Assembly: GCA_050252075.1 (NCBI GenBank)
Contig: JBFWLP010000029.1
Location: 1 to 33,321 of the forward strand
Length of the DNA: 33,321 nt
Source: JAAYGT01 sp050252075
GTDB taxonomy: Bacteria > Pseudomonadota > Gammaproteobacteria > Burkholderiales > Burkholderiaceae_B
Reading direction: 5' to 3'
The notes under the pieces were generated by a model that worked only from the letters and a program-made list of their open reading frames with translations, did not search any database and was not told the DNA's origin. Shown piece by piece: positions 8,824-15,306 of this stretch (the stretch's first letter is position 1; every line of letters begins with the position of its first letter). Position numbers and translations under genes: made by a program.

Positions 8824-9165
8824 ATGCTTATCGTTTTTCACTCAAAACCCGCTGCCGAGGTTTTAATGTTTGCCAAACATGCCTTGCCTATTCTGAAAGC
8901 AGCCGGTAAGCCCTATGCCGACACCCTGCCGGAACGAGGCGTCATTACCCGGTCTGAACTGGACTCGGCCATCAAAGGTATCGAGCAGGCCATGGCGCTC
9001 GACGTCGAGCAGGAATATTCCCACGAAGACGACGTCAACCAGCACGAGCATCCCATGTCCCAGCCGGTCAGTTTCCGCCGTCGTGCCTTTCCGTTGCTTG
9101 CCATGCTGCGTTTGTCAAAAGATCACGATGCCGATGTAACCTGGGAGCCGGCGCCCGACTGGTAG
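8824..9165 (+). CDS. DUF1840 family protein
   Basis: A 113-residue protein beginning MLIVFHSKPAAEVLMF, which I recognise as the start of the DUF1840 family of small cytoplasmic betaproteobacterial proteins of unknown function. The middle is acidic and His-rich (SHEDDVNQHEH, near residues 66-76). The C-terminal half contains a short basic patch (SFRRRAFP) before the FPLLAML segment typical of the family. An AGGGGG Shine-Dalgarno sequence sits seven bases before the ATG. It diverges from the RHS gene with 118 bp between starts. Because the family is broadly conserved without RHS genes, I do not regard it as an immunity protein. Confidence 0.78.
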   Translation: MLIVFHSKPAAEVLMFAKHALPILKAAGKPYADTLPERGVITRSELDSAIKGIEQAMALDVEQEYSHEDDVNQHEHPMSQPVSFRRRAFPLLAMLRLSKDHDADVTWEPAPDW

Positions 9166-9217
9166 GCATCCGCCTGCCCTGTAAAATTTCCCGTCATGGC
9201 CTGTTTCCGGAGTCTGC

Positions 9218-9535
9218 ATGCGAGCGACTGTTTCCGTTATTTTCAATGCCCGTCAAACCCTCGATATCGAGGTTGATGTCCAGTCCGACGCGCCCGATTC
9301 GCGCTCAGCGCGCGACTGGCTCGATGCCACCTGGGCCCAGCTGGGCTGTGAACCGCTGCGTCCCAGCGGCAAGGTTCTGCTTCTCGACAAGATCGTCGGC
9401 ATTGCCGATGCCTACGGATACACCAAACTGAGCACCGATGCCGAGTGTGCGCAGCAGTTTGCGCGCCAAACAGTGCTTGCCGTCGATGCGCAACACGTTA
9501 CGGTGGATCTTCCCGGCCTGACGGTCGGTTTCTAG
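9218..9535 (+). CDS. Conserved small protein of unknown function
   Basis: A 105-residue soluble protein without signal peptide or membrane segment. It begins MRATVSVIFNARQTLDIEVDV, suggesting beta strands, and holds a central segment PSGKVLLLDKIVGIADAYGY. I do not recognise the family. A CCGGAG Shine-Dalgarno sequence lies six bases before the ATG, base composition matches neighbours, and the gene follows DUF1840 by 52 bp on the same strand, so the two may be co-transcribed. Its stop is only four bases from the rpoN stop on the other strand, which supports it as a real gene in a compact arrangement. Confidence 0.65.
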   Translation: MRATVSVIFNARQTLDIEVDVQSDAPDSRSARDWLDATWAQLGCEPLRPSGKVLLLDKIVGIADAYGYTKLSTDAECAQQFARQTVLAVDAQHVTVDLPGLTVGF

Positions 9536-9539
9536 CCGC

Positions 9540-10973
9540 TTACCCCGATCGGGCGGCGTCCAGGGCGCGGCGGGCCTTGCGCACCGAGGCCGGTGCGATG
9601 CCGGCGGCTTCCCGGTATTTTGCCACCGTGCGTCGGGCGATCACAACGCCGCGTTCGGCCAGCATCTCGGCCAGGCGGTTGTCCGACAGCGGTTTGCCCG
9701 CAGGTTCCTCGTTGATCAGTTTTTGAATCAGGGTCTGCACCGCCGTTGCCGACGTCGAGGTACCGTCTTCGGTGTGCAGCGCGGCGCCGAAGAACCGCTT
9801 CAGCTCTATCACCCCCCAGGGTGTCTGCACGTACTTCTGTTTGGTGGCCCGCGACACCGTCGATTCGTGCATCTCCAGTTCCTGGGCAATGTCGCGCAGT
9901 ATCAAGGGGCGCATGGCCCCCATGCCTTGCTCGAAAAAGGCCTGCTGACGATCCACGATGGCCTGGGTGACGCGCACAATGGTGGCAAATCGCTGGCTGA
10001 CGCTTTTGATCAAACCGTAGGCTTGCTGCAGTTGAGTTTGCAGTGCGGTGGCGTGACCGGAATCGGCCAGTGCCTGTGCGTAAACCGGGTTCACCCTGAC
10101 TCTGGGCATGACCGCCGGATTCACGCTGACCTGCCAGCGACGCCCTGTTTTGCGTACCAGCACGTCGGGAATTGCATAATCGGCCGTCGAGGTCGCCCAG
10201 TTTCTGGCCGGGCGCGGATCAAGCTGAAGCAGCAGGCGGTGCGCGGCAAGCAGGGTGTCCTGGTCACAGCCCAGGGCGTCGCGCAATTGCTGGAAGTTGC
10301 CGCCGGCCAGAAGCTCCAGATGGTTTCGGGCCAGACGAAGGGCGCATGCAAAGAGGGTGTCGGTTGTGCCGAGCCGGCCGGCATTGTGGCGGTGCAGCAG
10401 TTGCAGCGACAGGCACTCGGAAAGCGATCGTGCGCCAACCCCGCTGGGATCGAACGATTGCAGCAGACGCAAGGCGGCGAGCAGTTCGTCGGCGTCCACT
10501 TCCAGTTCGGGAGGCAGAAAGGACAACATTTCGTCCAGCGAGGTATGCAGATAGCCGTTTTCGTCCAGTTCTTCGATCAACACACCCACCAGAGCCGCAT
10601 CGCGGGTGCCGGCGCGTGTCATTCGCAACTGTTCGTAAAGATGGTCGTGCAGCGTGGCGGCAACAGCGATTTCAGGCCGGTCGGGCTCTTCGTCGGCGTG
10701 GTTGTTCGACGCCCGGCTGCCGGCTTGCGCCCAGTGTTCATCCTGCTCCAGGGCGGCGTGCTCGGCGCTGCCGTCCGGCTCGGCTACCGTTTCGTGCCCA
10801 TCGGTGGCATACTCGGTGTCGGCCTCCAGAAGGGGGTTATCCTGTAAAGCCTGAGCGACCTCTTGCTGCAATTCGTGCGTCGATAGCTGCAAGTAGCGCA
10901 AAGACTGCTGCAGTTGAGGTGTCAGGGCCAGTTGCTGGTGCTGACGAAGTTCTAGCGAATGACGCGATTGCAT
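9540..10973 (-). CDS. rpoN: RNA polymerase sigma-54 factor RpoN
   Basis: This 477-residue protein has the three sigma-54 regions. The N-terminal Gln/Leu-rich activator-interacting domain occupies about 5-50 (LTPQLQQSLRYLQLS, DNPLLE). An acidic region II linker follows at about 55-95, then the core-binding domain. The C-terminal DNA-binding domain has the RpoN box ARRTVAKYRE at 446-455. It recognises -24/-12 promoters and needs an AAA+ activator. The gene is divergent from a small membrane-protein gene with only 21 bp between starts, so its promoter probably lies inside that neighbour. The usual companions (lptB upstream, hpf and PTS genes downstream) are absent; the neighbour downstream is convergent. 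Confidence 0.96.
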   Translation of the reverse strand: MQSRHSLELRQHQQLALTPQLQQSLRYLQLSTHELQQEVAQALQDNPLLEADTEYATDGHETVAEPDGSAEHAALEQDEHWAQAGSRASNNHADEEPDRPEIAVAATLHDHLYEQLRMTRAGTRDAALVGVLIEELDENGYLHTSLDEMLSFLPPELEVDADELLAALRLLQSFDPSGVGARSLSECLSLQLLHRHNAGRLGTTDTLFACALRLARNHLELLAGGNFQQLRDALGCDQDTLLAAHRLLLQLDPRPARNWATSTADYAIPDVLVRKTGRRWQVSVNPAVMPRVRVNPVYAQALADSGHATALQTQLQQAYGLIKSVSQRFATIVRVTQAIVDRQQAFFEQGMGAMRPLILRDIAQELEMHESTVSRATKQKYVQTPWGVIELKRFFGAALHTEDGTSTSATAVQTLIQKLINEEPAGKPLSDNRLAEMLAERGVVIARRTVAKYREAAGIAPASVRKARRALDAARSG

Positions 10974-10994
10974 AAAAACGTAAGTTGACTACCT

Positions 10995-11579
10995 ATGATA
11001 AACACGACTGCTCCTGATCAGCCCACTCGTCGCGACCGCATACTGCTGCGCCAGACACTATGGAAACTGACCGCAGTTCACAAAACGGCTTGTGTTGTCA
11101 CAACCGTTGTCGTTGCACTGGCATGGTTCTGGGCCGCCAGGCGTCTGCTTGCTTTCGGAGAAACGGTGGACTACAGCGGGCTGGCGGCACTGGGAGTACA
11201 GGCTGTCACCCTGCTCAAGCAATACAACCCGTTCTTCTGGTGGGCACTCATTGTGCTGTGCACCCTTATTATTGCTTATTTCCTTAAAGTCGTTATTCGC
11301 AGCTCGCATCGGCAGGCCATGGCTCGTCTGGTGAGCGCCGGCACCATGGAACGGCTGGCAAACGGCCTGACGGCACCGGCCCTGGAAGTGTTGCAGTGGG
11401 CGTGGGTCGACCCGCGCCATCCTGTCAGCGTGGGGGTAATACAACGCGCCGTCACAGAGCTGGGGTCGCACCGTGCCGCCAAAATTCAACTGGCACGCCG
11501 GCATCAGGCCTTGTTGTCCCAGTCGCTCGCCCGGAAACAGTCGCCTACCGACGAGCCGCACAGCTTGCAAAATTTCTGA
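10995..11579 (+). CDS. Two-helix membrane protein of unknown function
   Basis: A 194-residue protein with two predicted membrane segments, about residues 30-50 (ACVVTTVVVALAWFWAA) and 76-97 (FFWWALIVLCTLIIAYFLKVV). They are separated by about 25 residues, with a basic C-terminal half rich in Arg, Gln and Ala. Both termini probably face the cytoplasm. I do not recognise a named family. The ATG has no good Shine-Dalgarno sequence but is the only ATG in frame before the first helix. It is divergent from rpoN (21 bp) and ends 22 bp before the candidate leuA leader peptide. Function is unknown; a link to either neighbour is not shown. Confidence 0.72.
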   Translation: MINTTAPDQPTRRDRILLRQTLWKLTAVHKTACVVTTVVVALAWFWAARRLLAFGETVDYSGLAALGVQAVTLLKQYNPFFWWALIVLCTLIIAYFLKVVIRSSHRQAMARLVSAGTMERLANGLTAPALEVLQWAWVDPRHPVSVGVIQRAVTELGSHRAAKIQLARRHQALLSQSLARKQSPTDEPHSLQNF

Positions 11580-11936
11580 AAATGTGGTCGACTAGCAACC
11601 TATGAGTACCAAACGCGCCTCTTCCTGCTGCTCCGCACACATCAGCCCCCGTGCTGCTGCGGCAGGCGCGCGCGCTGTTTCCGGCGGCTTTGCACGCGGT
11701 TTTTCACGCGTATCGTCCCGTACTTCCTCTCCCTTGCCGGCTGTTGCAGCCGCGCTGTCCCTATCCCTACTACTACCGATCGGTTGCCGGGCCTAGTGTC
11801 CTGTGGCAGTTCGGCAGCCCTCTTCCGCCACCCGTTTCCAGCCTGACCGCCGTTGCGCGGCGCACAGCACAACTTCCGCTGCGTTGTACCGGCTTAGGCA
11901 GACCGAAAACTATCCCTCGCTATAAACAGGTGTTCC
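11580..11936 (+). promoter_or_regulatory. leuA leader region, probable leucine-responsive attenuation
   Basis: This 357-bp gap holds no full-size gene. It contains a short reading frame with four CTA leucine codons at 11761-11775, stopping at 11794-11796, and a perfect 6-bp hairpin (11738-11743 with 11747-11752, loop TTG) just upstream of the run. Weaker pairings lie downstream, such as GTGGC near 11812 with GCCAC near 11836. This layout (short ORF, Leu run, stop, then structured RNA before a leucine-synthesis gene) fits ribosome-mediated attenuation. I find no GC hairpin followed by a T run before the leuA start, so Rho-dependent termination or masking of translation would have to be considered. 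No clear promoter was recognised. Confidence 0.55.
11602..11796 (+). CDS. Candidate leuA leader peptide with Leu-codon run
   Basis: A frame of up to 64 residues from ATG 11602, ending ALSLSLLLPIGCRA. Five of the leucines near the end are clustered and four of them use CTA, a codon expected to be uncommon in this GC-rich genome. The stop lies 141 bases before leuA. The N-terminal part has no Shine-Dalgarno sequence and low-complexity Ala/Ser/Arg content, so true translation may begin downstream, for example at TTG 11734. The role is inferred from position and codons: ribosome stalling when charged tRNA-Leu is scarce would alter RNA folding ahead of leuA. Confidence 0.5.
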   Translation: MSTKRASSCCSAHISPRAAAAGARAVSGGFARGFSRVSSRTSSPLPAVAAALSLSLLLPIGCRA

Positions 11937-13631
11937 ATGATTCCGAATCCTTCCAGCAAATATCGTCCATTTGTTCCGTTCACGCGCGATTTTTCCGAGC
12001 GTACCTGGCCCAGCAAACGCATAACGCAGCCACCAATCTGGATGAGCACCGATTTGCGTGACGGCAACCAGTCGCTCATTGAGCCCATGAGCGTCGAGCG
12101 CAAGCTTCGCTTCTTTGAGCAGTTGATCAAGATCGGTTTCAAGGAAATAGAAGTGGGGTTTCCGTCGGCATCACAGACCGACTTCGATTTCGTGCGCAAG
12201 TTGGTCACCGAGAAGCGCATTCCCGACGATGTCACCATCATTGTGCTGACCCAGGCGCGTGAAGACCTGATTCAGCGCACGGTAGAGTCGGCGGCGGGCG
12301 CGCGGCGGGCGATGGTTCACATGTACAACGCATGTGCCCCGGCTTTCCGCAAAATCGTGTTCAATATGTCCAAGGACGAAGTGAAACAGATTGCGGTTGC
12401 CGGCACCCAGATGGTCATGAAGTACATGGCCCAGCATCCGGAAACCGACTGGCACTACGAATACTCGCCCGAGGTCTTCAGTACCACCGAGCCCGAATTT
12501 GCGCTCGACGTATGCAATGCGGTTACCGCTGTGTGGAAACCCACACTGGACAAGAAGATAGTCTTCAATTTGCCGGCCACCATCGAAGCCACAACCCCCA
12601 ATATGTACGCCGACCAGGTCGAGTGGATGCACACGCATCTGGACAAGCGCGACTGCGTCGTGCTTAGCGTGCACCCGCATAATGATCGCGGCACGGCGGT
12701 TGCTGCGGCCGAACTGGCCGTCATGGCCGGTGCCGACCGCATTGAAGGTTGCCTGTTCGGCAACGGCGAACGCACCGGCAATGTGGATCTGGTCACATTG
12801 GCTCTTAATTTGTACACCCAGGGTATTCATCCGGGCCTGGATTTTTCCGACATCGACGAAGTGCGCCGCTGCGTGGAGTACTGCAACCAGTTGCCGGTGC
12901 ATCCGCGTCATCCGTATGCCGGTGATCTTGTCTTTACCGCGTTTTCGGGATCGCATCAGGACGCCATCAAGAAGGGCTTTGCCGTCCAGCAAGCCGATGC
13001 CCTGTGGGAAGTTCCTTATTTGCCCATTGATCCGGCCGATCTGGGCCGTAACTACGACGCGGTGATCCGTGTGAACAGCCAGTCGGGCAAGGGCGGTGTC
13101 TCGTACTTGCTGGAGCAGGAGCACGGCCTGGTGTTGCCGCGCCGGCTCCAGATCGAATTCAGCCGCGCCATTCAGCGGGTGACCGACGAAACCGGTCGCG
13201 AGGTCACCGCCGATGACGTGTATTCCATTTTCCTGTCGGAATATTTGCAGAAGGACTCGCCCTGGAAGCTGGTTCGCCATCGTATTACCGGTGATCCAAA
13301 GGCCGGTACCGGCAAGCAGTTCATGATCGAGGCCGAGGTTCTGGAAAATGACGAGGTACGCCATCTGGTCGGCCAGGGCGATGGAGCGATTTCCGCGTTT
13401 TGCCGCGCACTGGGCGCCGATATCAAGATTATGGACTACCACGAGCACGCCATAGGTACCGGCACCGATACGCGGGCGGCGTGCTATGTAGAGCTGCGTG
13501 TCGGCGACTCAGCCACCGGCTTTGGTGTCGGCGTGCATGAAGACATCGTCACCGCATCATTCCTGGCGATTCTCAGTGCGGTCAACCGCCATGCCACGGT
13601 GCAGAAAGAGGAAGCGGCCGCGGCGGCGTAA
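11937..13631 (+). CDS. leuA: 2-isopropylmalate synthase
   Basis: This 564-residue enzyme condenses acetyl-CoA with 2-oxoisovalerate, the first committed step of leucine synthesis. It is the longer type with N-terminal extension also found in yeast and actinobacteria. The TIM-barrel catalytic domain has STDLRDGNQSL near residues 37-47 (metal and substrate-binding Arg-Asp), the HPHND metal-binding pair and the GNGERTGN loop. The C-terminal regulatory domain from about residue 430 binds leucine for feedback inhibition in this family. The start is the only ATG just before MIPNPSSKYRPF, the usual N-terminus of this type. It is a single gene, flanked upstream by the candidate leader and downstream by a strong terminator, so it seems to be regulated by itself. 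Confidence 0.96.
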   Translation: MIPNPSSKYRPFVPFTRDFSERTWPSKRITQPPIWMSTDLRDGNQSLIEPMSVERKLRFFEQLIKIGFKEIEVGFPSASQTDFDFVRKLVTEKRIPDDVTIIVLTQAREDLIQRTVESAAGARRAMVHMYNACAPAFRKIVFNMSKDEVKQIAVAGTQMVMKYMAQHPETDWHYEYSPEVFSTTEPEFALDVCNAVTAVWKPTLDKKIVFNLPATIEATTPNMYADQVEWMHTHLDKRDCVVLSVHPHNDRGTAVAAAELAVMAGADRIEGCLFGNGERTGNVDLVTLALNLYTQGIHPGLDFSDIDEVRRCVEYCNQLPVHPRHPYAGDLVFTAFSGSHQDAIKKGFAVQQADALWEVPYLPIDPADLGRNYDAVIRVNSQSGKGGVSYLLEQEHGLVLPRRLQIEFSRAIQRVTDETGREVTADDVYSIFLSEYLQKDSPWKLVRHRITGDPKAGTGKQFMIEAEVLENDEVRHLVGQGDGAISAFCRALGADIKIMDYHEHAIGTGTDTRAACYVELRVGDSATGFGVGVHEDIVTASFLAILSAVNRHATVQKEEAAAAA

Positions 13632-13678
13632 CAGGTATACCGCGCCCGTCTGCGGCGCGTGACGCCCCGCTGGTTGCC

Positions 13679-13707
13679 AAACCCGTCTCATTGAGGCGGG
13701 TTTTTTT
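13679..13707 (+). terminator. Rho-independent terminator of leuA
   Basis: AAACCCGTCT pairs with the GGCGGGTTT side (one G-T wobble) and is followed by seven Ts at 13701-13707. A separate perfect 6-bp GC hairpin (13641-13646 with 13654-13659) lies between the leuA stop and the terminator. Confidence 0.88.
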
Positions 13708-13727
13708 GTAGCTTGCACGGGCACCAC

Positions 13728-13764
13728 TTGCATCACAGAAAGAATTGGATGATAATTATTCTCA
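13728..13764 (+). promoter_or_regulatory. bfd promoter with overlapping Fur box
   Basis: A -35 element TTGCAT (13728-13733) and a -10 element GATAAT (13751-13756) are separated by exactly 17 bp. The 15-mer TGATAATTATTCTCA (13750-13764) differs at one position from the 7-1-7 Fur consensus and covers the -10 element. The expected transcription start, 7-8 bases after the -10 element, falls on the A of the bfd ATG at 13764. Fur with iron would block RNA polymerase here. Confidence 0.7.
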
Positions 13765-14033
13765 TGTTTATTTGTATCTGTAATGCAATCACCGAGCGCC
13801 AGGTAAAAGCAGCGGTTGCCGAAGGTGCCTCCTCGTTGTCTGACCTTCAAGGCCAGTTGGGGGTTGCTGCGTGCTGCGGGTGCTGCGCCGACACGGCGGC
13901 CGAGTATCTGCCGGGTGGGCGTTATGCGGCTGTCGCTACCGAGGTACGGCGGACCGGCGCCGTTGTGGCCGCCGCGGCAAACGATGCCGCCATTCCCGAC
14001 GCCACGGAAATCCGGGTTGCAACTCGCGCCTGA
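13764..14033 (+). CDS. bfd: Bacterioferritin-associated ferredoxin
   Basis: An 89-residue protein of the BFD-like [2Fe-2S] family. It starts MFICICN with C4 and C6, and the second cysteine pair is C38 and C41 in ACCGCC, the same numbering as the E. coli ligands. Bfd docks on bacterioferritin and passes electrons to its haem to release stored iron. The C-terminal 35 residues are Ala/Val-rich and longer than in short family members. I chose ATG 13764 because MFICIC is the family N-terminus. An upstream ATG at 13749 has a better purine-rich region, but the -10 element would then lie inside the coding region. bfr follows after 106 bp. Confidence 0.9.
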   Translation: MFICICNAITERQVKAAVAEGASSLSDLQGQLGVAACCGCCADTAAEYLPGGRYAAVATEVRRTGAVVAAAANDAAIPDATEIRVATRA

Positions 14034-14074
14034 AACCTGGGCGTGGTAGTCTTTCGCTCCTGTTGTGTCCGCCC

Positions 14075-14115
14075 TATACTAGGGGTGGGCGTTTCTTGTC
14101 GCCCGTTTGCGACAA
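14075..14115 (+). promoter_or_regulatory. Candidate bfr promoter -10 element and two competing 5' UTR hairpins
   Basis: TATACT at 14075-14080 could be a -10 element, though no good -35 is visible. Downstream, GGGCG (14087-14091) pairs with CGCCC (14100-14104), while TTGTCG (14096-14101) pairs with CGACAA (14110-14115). The two perfect stems share bases, so only one can form. If TATACT is used, the transcript would begin close to 14087, at the first stem. Confidence 0.4.
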
Positions 14116-14139
14116 CCGCTGTTACCAGGAGAACAACCC

Positions 14140-14610
14140 ATGAAAGGCGACGCCACCGTTATCAAACATCTGAATGCCCAGCTCAAGAACGAGCTAACCG
14201 CCATCAACCAGTATTTTCTGCACGCCCGTATGCTGAATCACTGGGGCTTCAACAAACTGGGCAAACATGAATACGATGAATCCATCGGGGAAATGAAGCA
14301 TGCCGATGCCCTGATCGAGCGTATATTCATGCTTGATGGTCTACCGAACCTGCAAGATCTGCACAAGCTGCTGATTGGCGAAGACGTTCCCGAGGTGCTC
14401 CAGTGCGACCTGAAGCTCGAAACCGGAGCCCAGGCCACTATCAAGGAAGGCATTGCCTATTGCGAGTCGGTGCGTGATTATGTGTCGCGCGATCTTCTGC
14501 AGGGCATTCTCGACGATACCGAAGAACATATCGACTGGCTCGAAACGCAGATCGATCTGGTCGATAAGGTGGGGCTGCAAAACTACTTGCAAAGCCAGAT
14601 GCAAGAGTAA
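14140..14610 (+). CDS. bfr: Bacterioferritin
   Basis: A 156-residue subunit of the 24-mer iron-storage cage. Residues in E. coli numbering are E18, Y25, E51, H54, E94 and H130 for the di-iron site and M52 for the haem, all present. The position equivalent to bridging ligand E127 is threonine (codon 14518-14520), in the segment LDDTEEHIDWLE. The ATG at 14140 follows an AGGAG Shine-Dalgarno sequence (14127-14131); the longer upstream frame is not needed. It lies downstream of bfd and may be expressed with it or from its own weak promoter. Whether the Thr substitution lowers ferroxidase activity or is normal in betaproteobacterial Bfr is unknown to me. Confidence 0.96.
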   Translation: MKGDATVIKHLNAQLKNELTAINQYFLHARMLNHWGFNKLGKHEYDESIGEMKHADALIERIFMLDGLPNLQDLHKLLIGEDVPEVLQCDLKLETGAQATIKEGIAYCESVRDYVSRDLLQGILDDTEEHIDWLETQIDLVDKVGLQNYLQSQMQE

Positions 14611-14632
14611 CGGCGCAGCCGCCTTGCATAAA

Positions 14633-14665
14633 GCCTGAAAAGCTGTCAGGCCTTAAAAGCTTTTT
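14633..14665 (+). terminator. Weak terminator-like hairpins between convergent genes
   Basis: GCCTGA (14633-14638) pairs with TCAGGC (14646-14651). Alternatively AAAAGCT (14638-14644) pairs with AGCTTTT (14658-14664), ending in five Ts. The region separates bfr from the convergent membrane-protein gene and overlaps the stop of the latter. Confidence 0.45.
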
Positions 14666-15294
14666 GCAGGGCAGTCGCTTGTTCTACCCCAGGCATTGTT
14701 GGGCTCGCAATATTTGTTGCGCGCCGCCCAGGCACAGCTTGGGCGTTCAAAAAAGCCCAGTGCGCTGCAGGCATTCAGTTCCCGTTTCAGGGCAGCCTGC
14801 CAGTTGCCGTTGCCGGCGGCGGTTGGCGTTTGCTGCTGCGACGCCATCACCGGTGCATCGGTGGGGCTCATTTCAATGGGTTGAATTTCGGTGCCGGGTA
14901 TCGCCAGATTACCCACGGTACCCAGGCCTTGCAAGCCGCCTTCTTGTTGCATCTGGGCCAGGGCCACGGCCTCTTCCAGGCTGATCTGGGTGGTGGCCAG
15001 CGCGATACGGCCGTTGTTAATCAGTTCGTCGATGGGGGTGGGGGCAACCTGCCACGCAACGTTGAAGGTGGTTTCGGGCCGGCCAAGCTGGCCATTGACC
15101 AGCGGTTGGGGGGGCTGTGCCTGGTACGGGCGGCCGTCGGCGTCAAGAACCGGCTCGCCGGCCAATTCAGGGGGAACGGTTGTAACGGGGGCTACCGGCC
15201 CGTTGGCAATAAGCCAGTCGCCCAGCCGCAGCCCGCCCCAGGCCGAAGCGGCGGCAGCCACGATGAGTATCCCAAAAATAACCCGCCAGGACAT
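14653..15294 (-). CDS. Single-pass envelope protein with C-terminal four-cysteine motif, unknown function
   Basis: A 213-residue protein with an N-terminal membrane anchor or uncleaved signal (about 3-22), a Pro-rich stretch at 35-70 and a middle region without a recognised domain. The C-terminal tail has cysteines C176, C187, C196 and C208 in the pattern NACSALGFFERPSC, YCEPNNAWG, DCP. The tail is likely periplasmic, where the cysteines could form two disulfides (DsbA is encoded in this window) or bind a cofactor. It begins 12 bases after the prfC stop on the same strand, so it is probably co-transcribed with prfC. I do not recognise a named family. The GAGGGAAG sequence before the ATG supports the start. 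Confidence 0.75.
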   Translation of the reverse strand: MSWRVIFGILIVAAAASAWGGLRLGDWLIANGPVAPVTTVPPELAGEPVLDADGRPYQAQPPQPLVNGQLGRPETTFNVAWQVAPTPIDELINNGRIALATTQISLEEAVALAQMQQEGGLQGLGTVGNLAIPGTEIQPIEMSPTDAPVMASQQQTPTAAGNGNWQAALKRELNACSALGFFERPSCAWAARNKYCEPNNAWGRTSDCPAKSF

Positions 15295-15306
15295 AGCTTC
15301 CCTCTG

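Noticed and set aside
8824..9165. DUF1840 as the immunity partner of the RHS lipase
   Set aside because: Divergent orientation and a family that occurs broadly without RHS genes.
9723..10847. 374-residue plus-strand frame opposite rpoN
   Set aside because: Complement of a well-supported rpoN; composition is Gln/Gly/Val-rich without domains.
11797..11936. Intrinsic terminator before leuA
   Set aside because: Weak stems only, none followed by a T run.
11651..12061. Frame with a tyrosine run (TAC TAC TAC) upstream of leuA
   Set aside because: Same bases as the CTA leucine run in another frame, and it runs into leuA without a nearby stop; leucine fits the downstream gene.
12171..13448. 425-residue minus-strand frame opposite leuA
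   Set aside because: Shadow of leuA: a long complementary open frame is common in GC-rich genes, and this one shows no family motif, while leuA shows clear motifs on the plus strand.
13749..13763. Alternative bfd start adding MIIIL
   Set aside because: Family proteins begin at MxxCxC, and the -10 element at 13751-13756 would lie inside the coding region.
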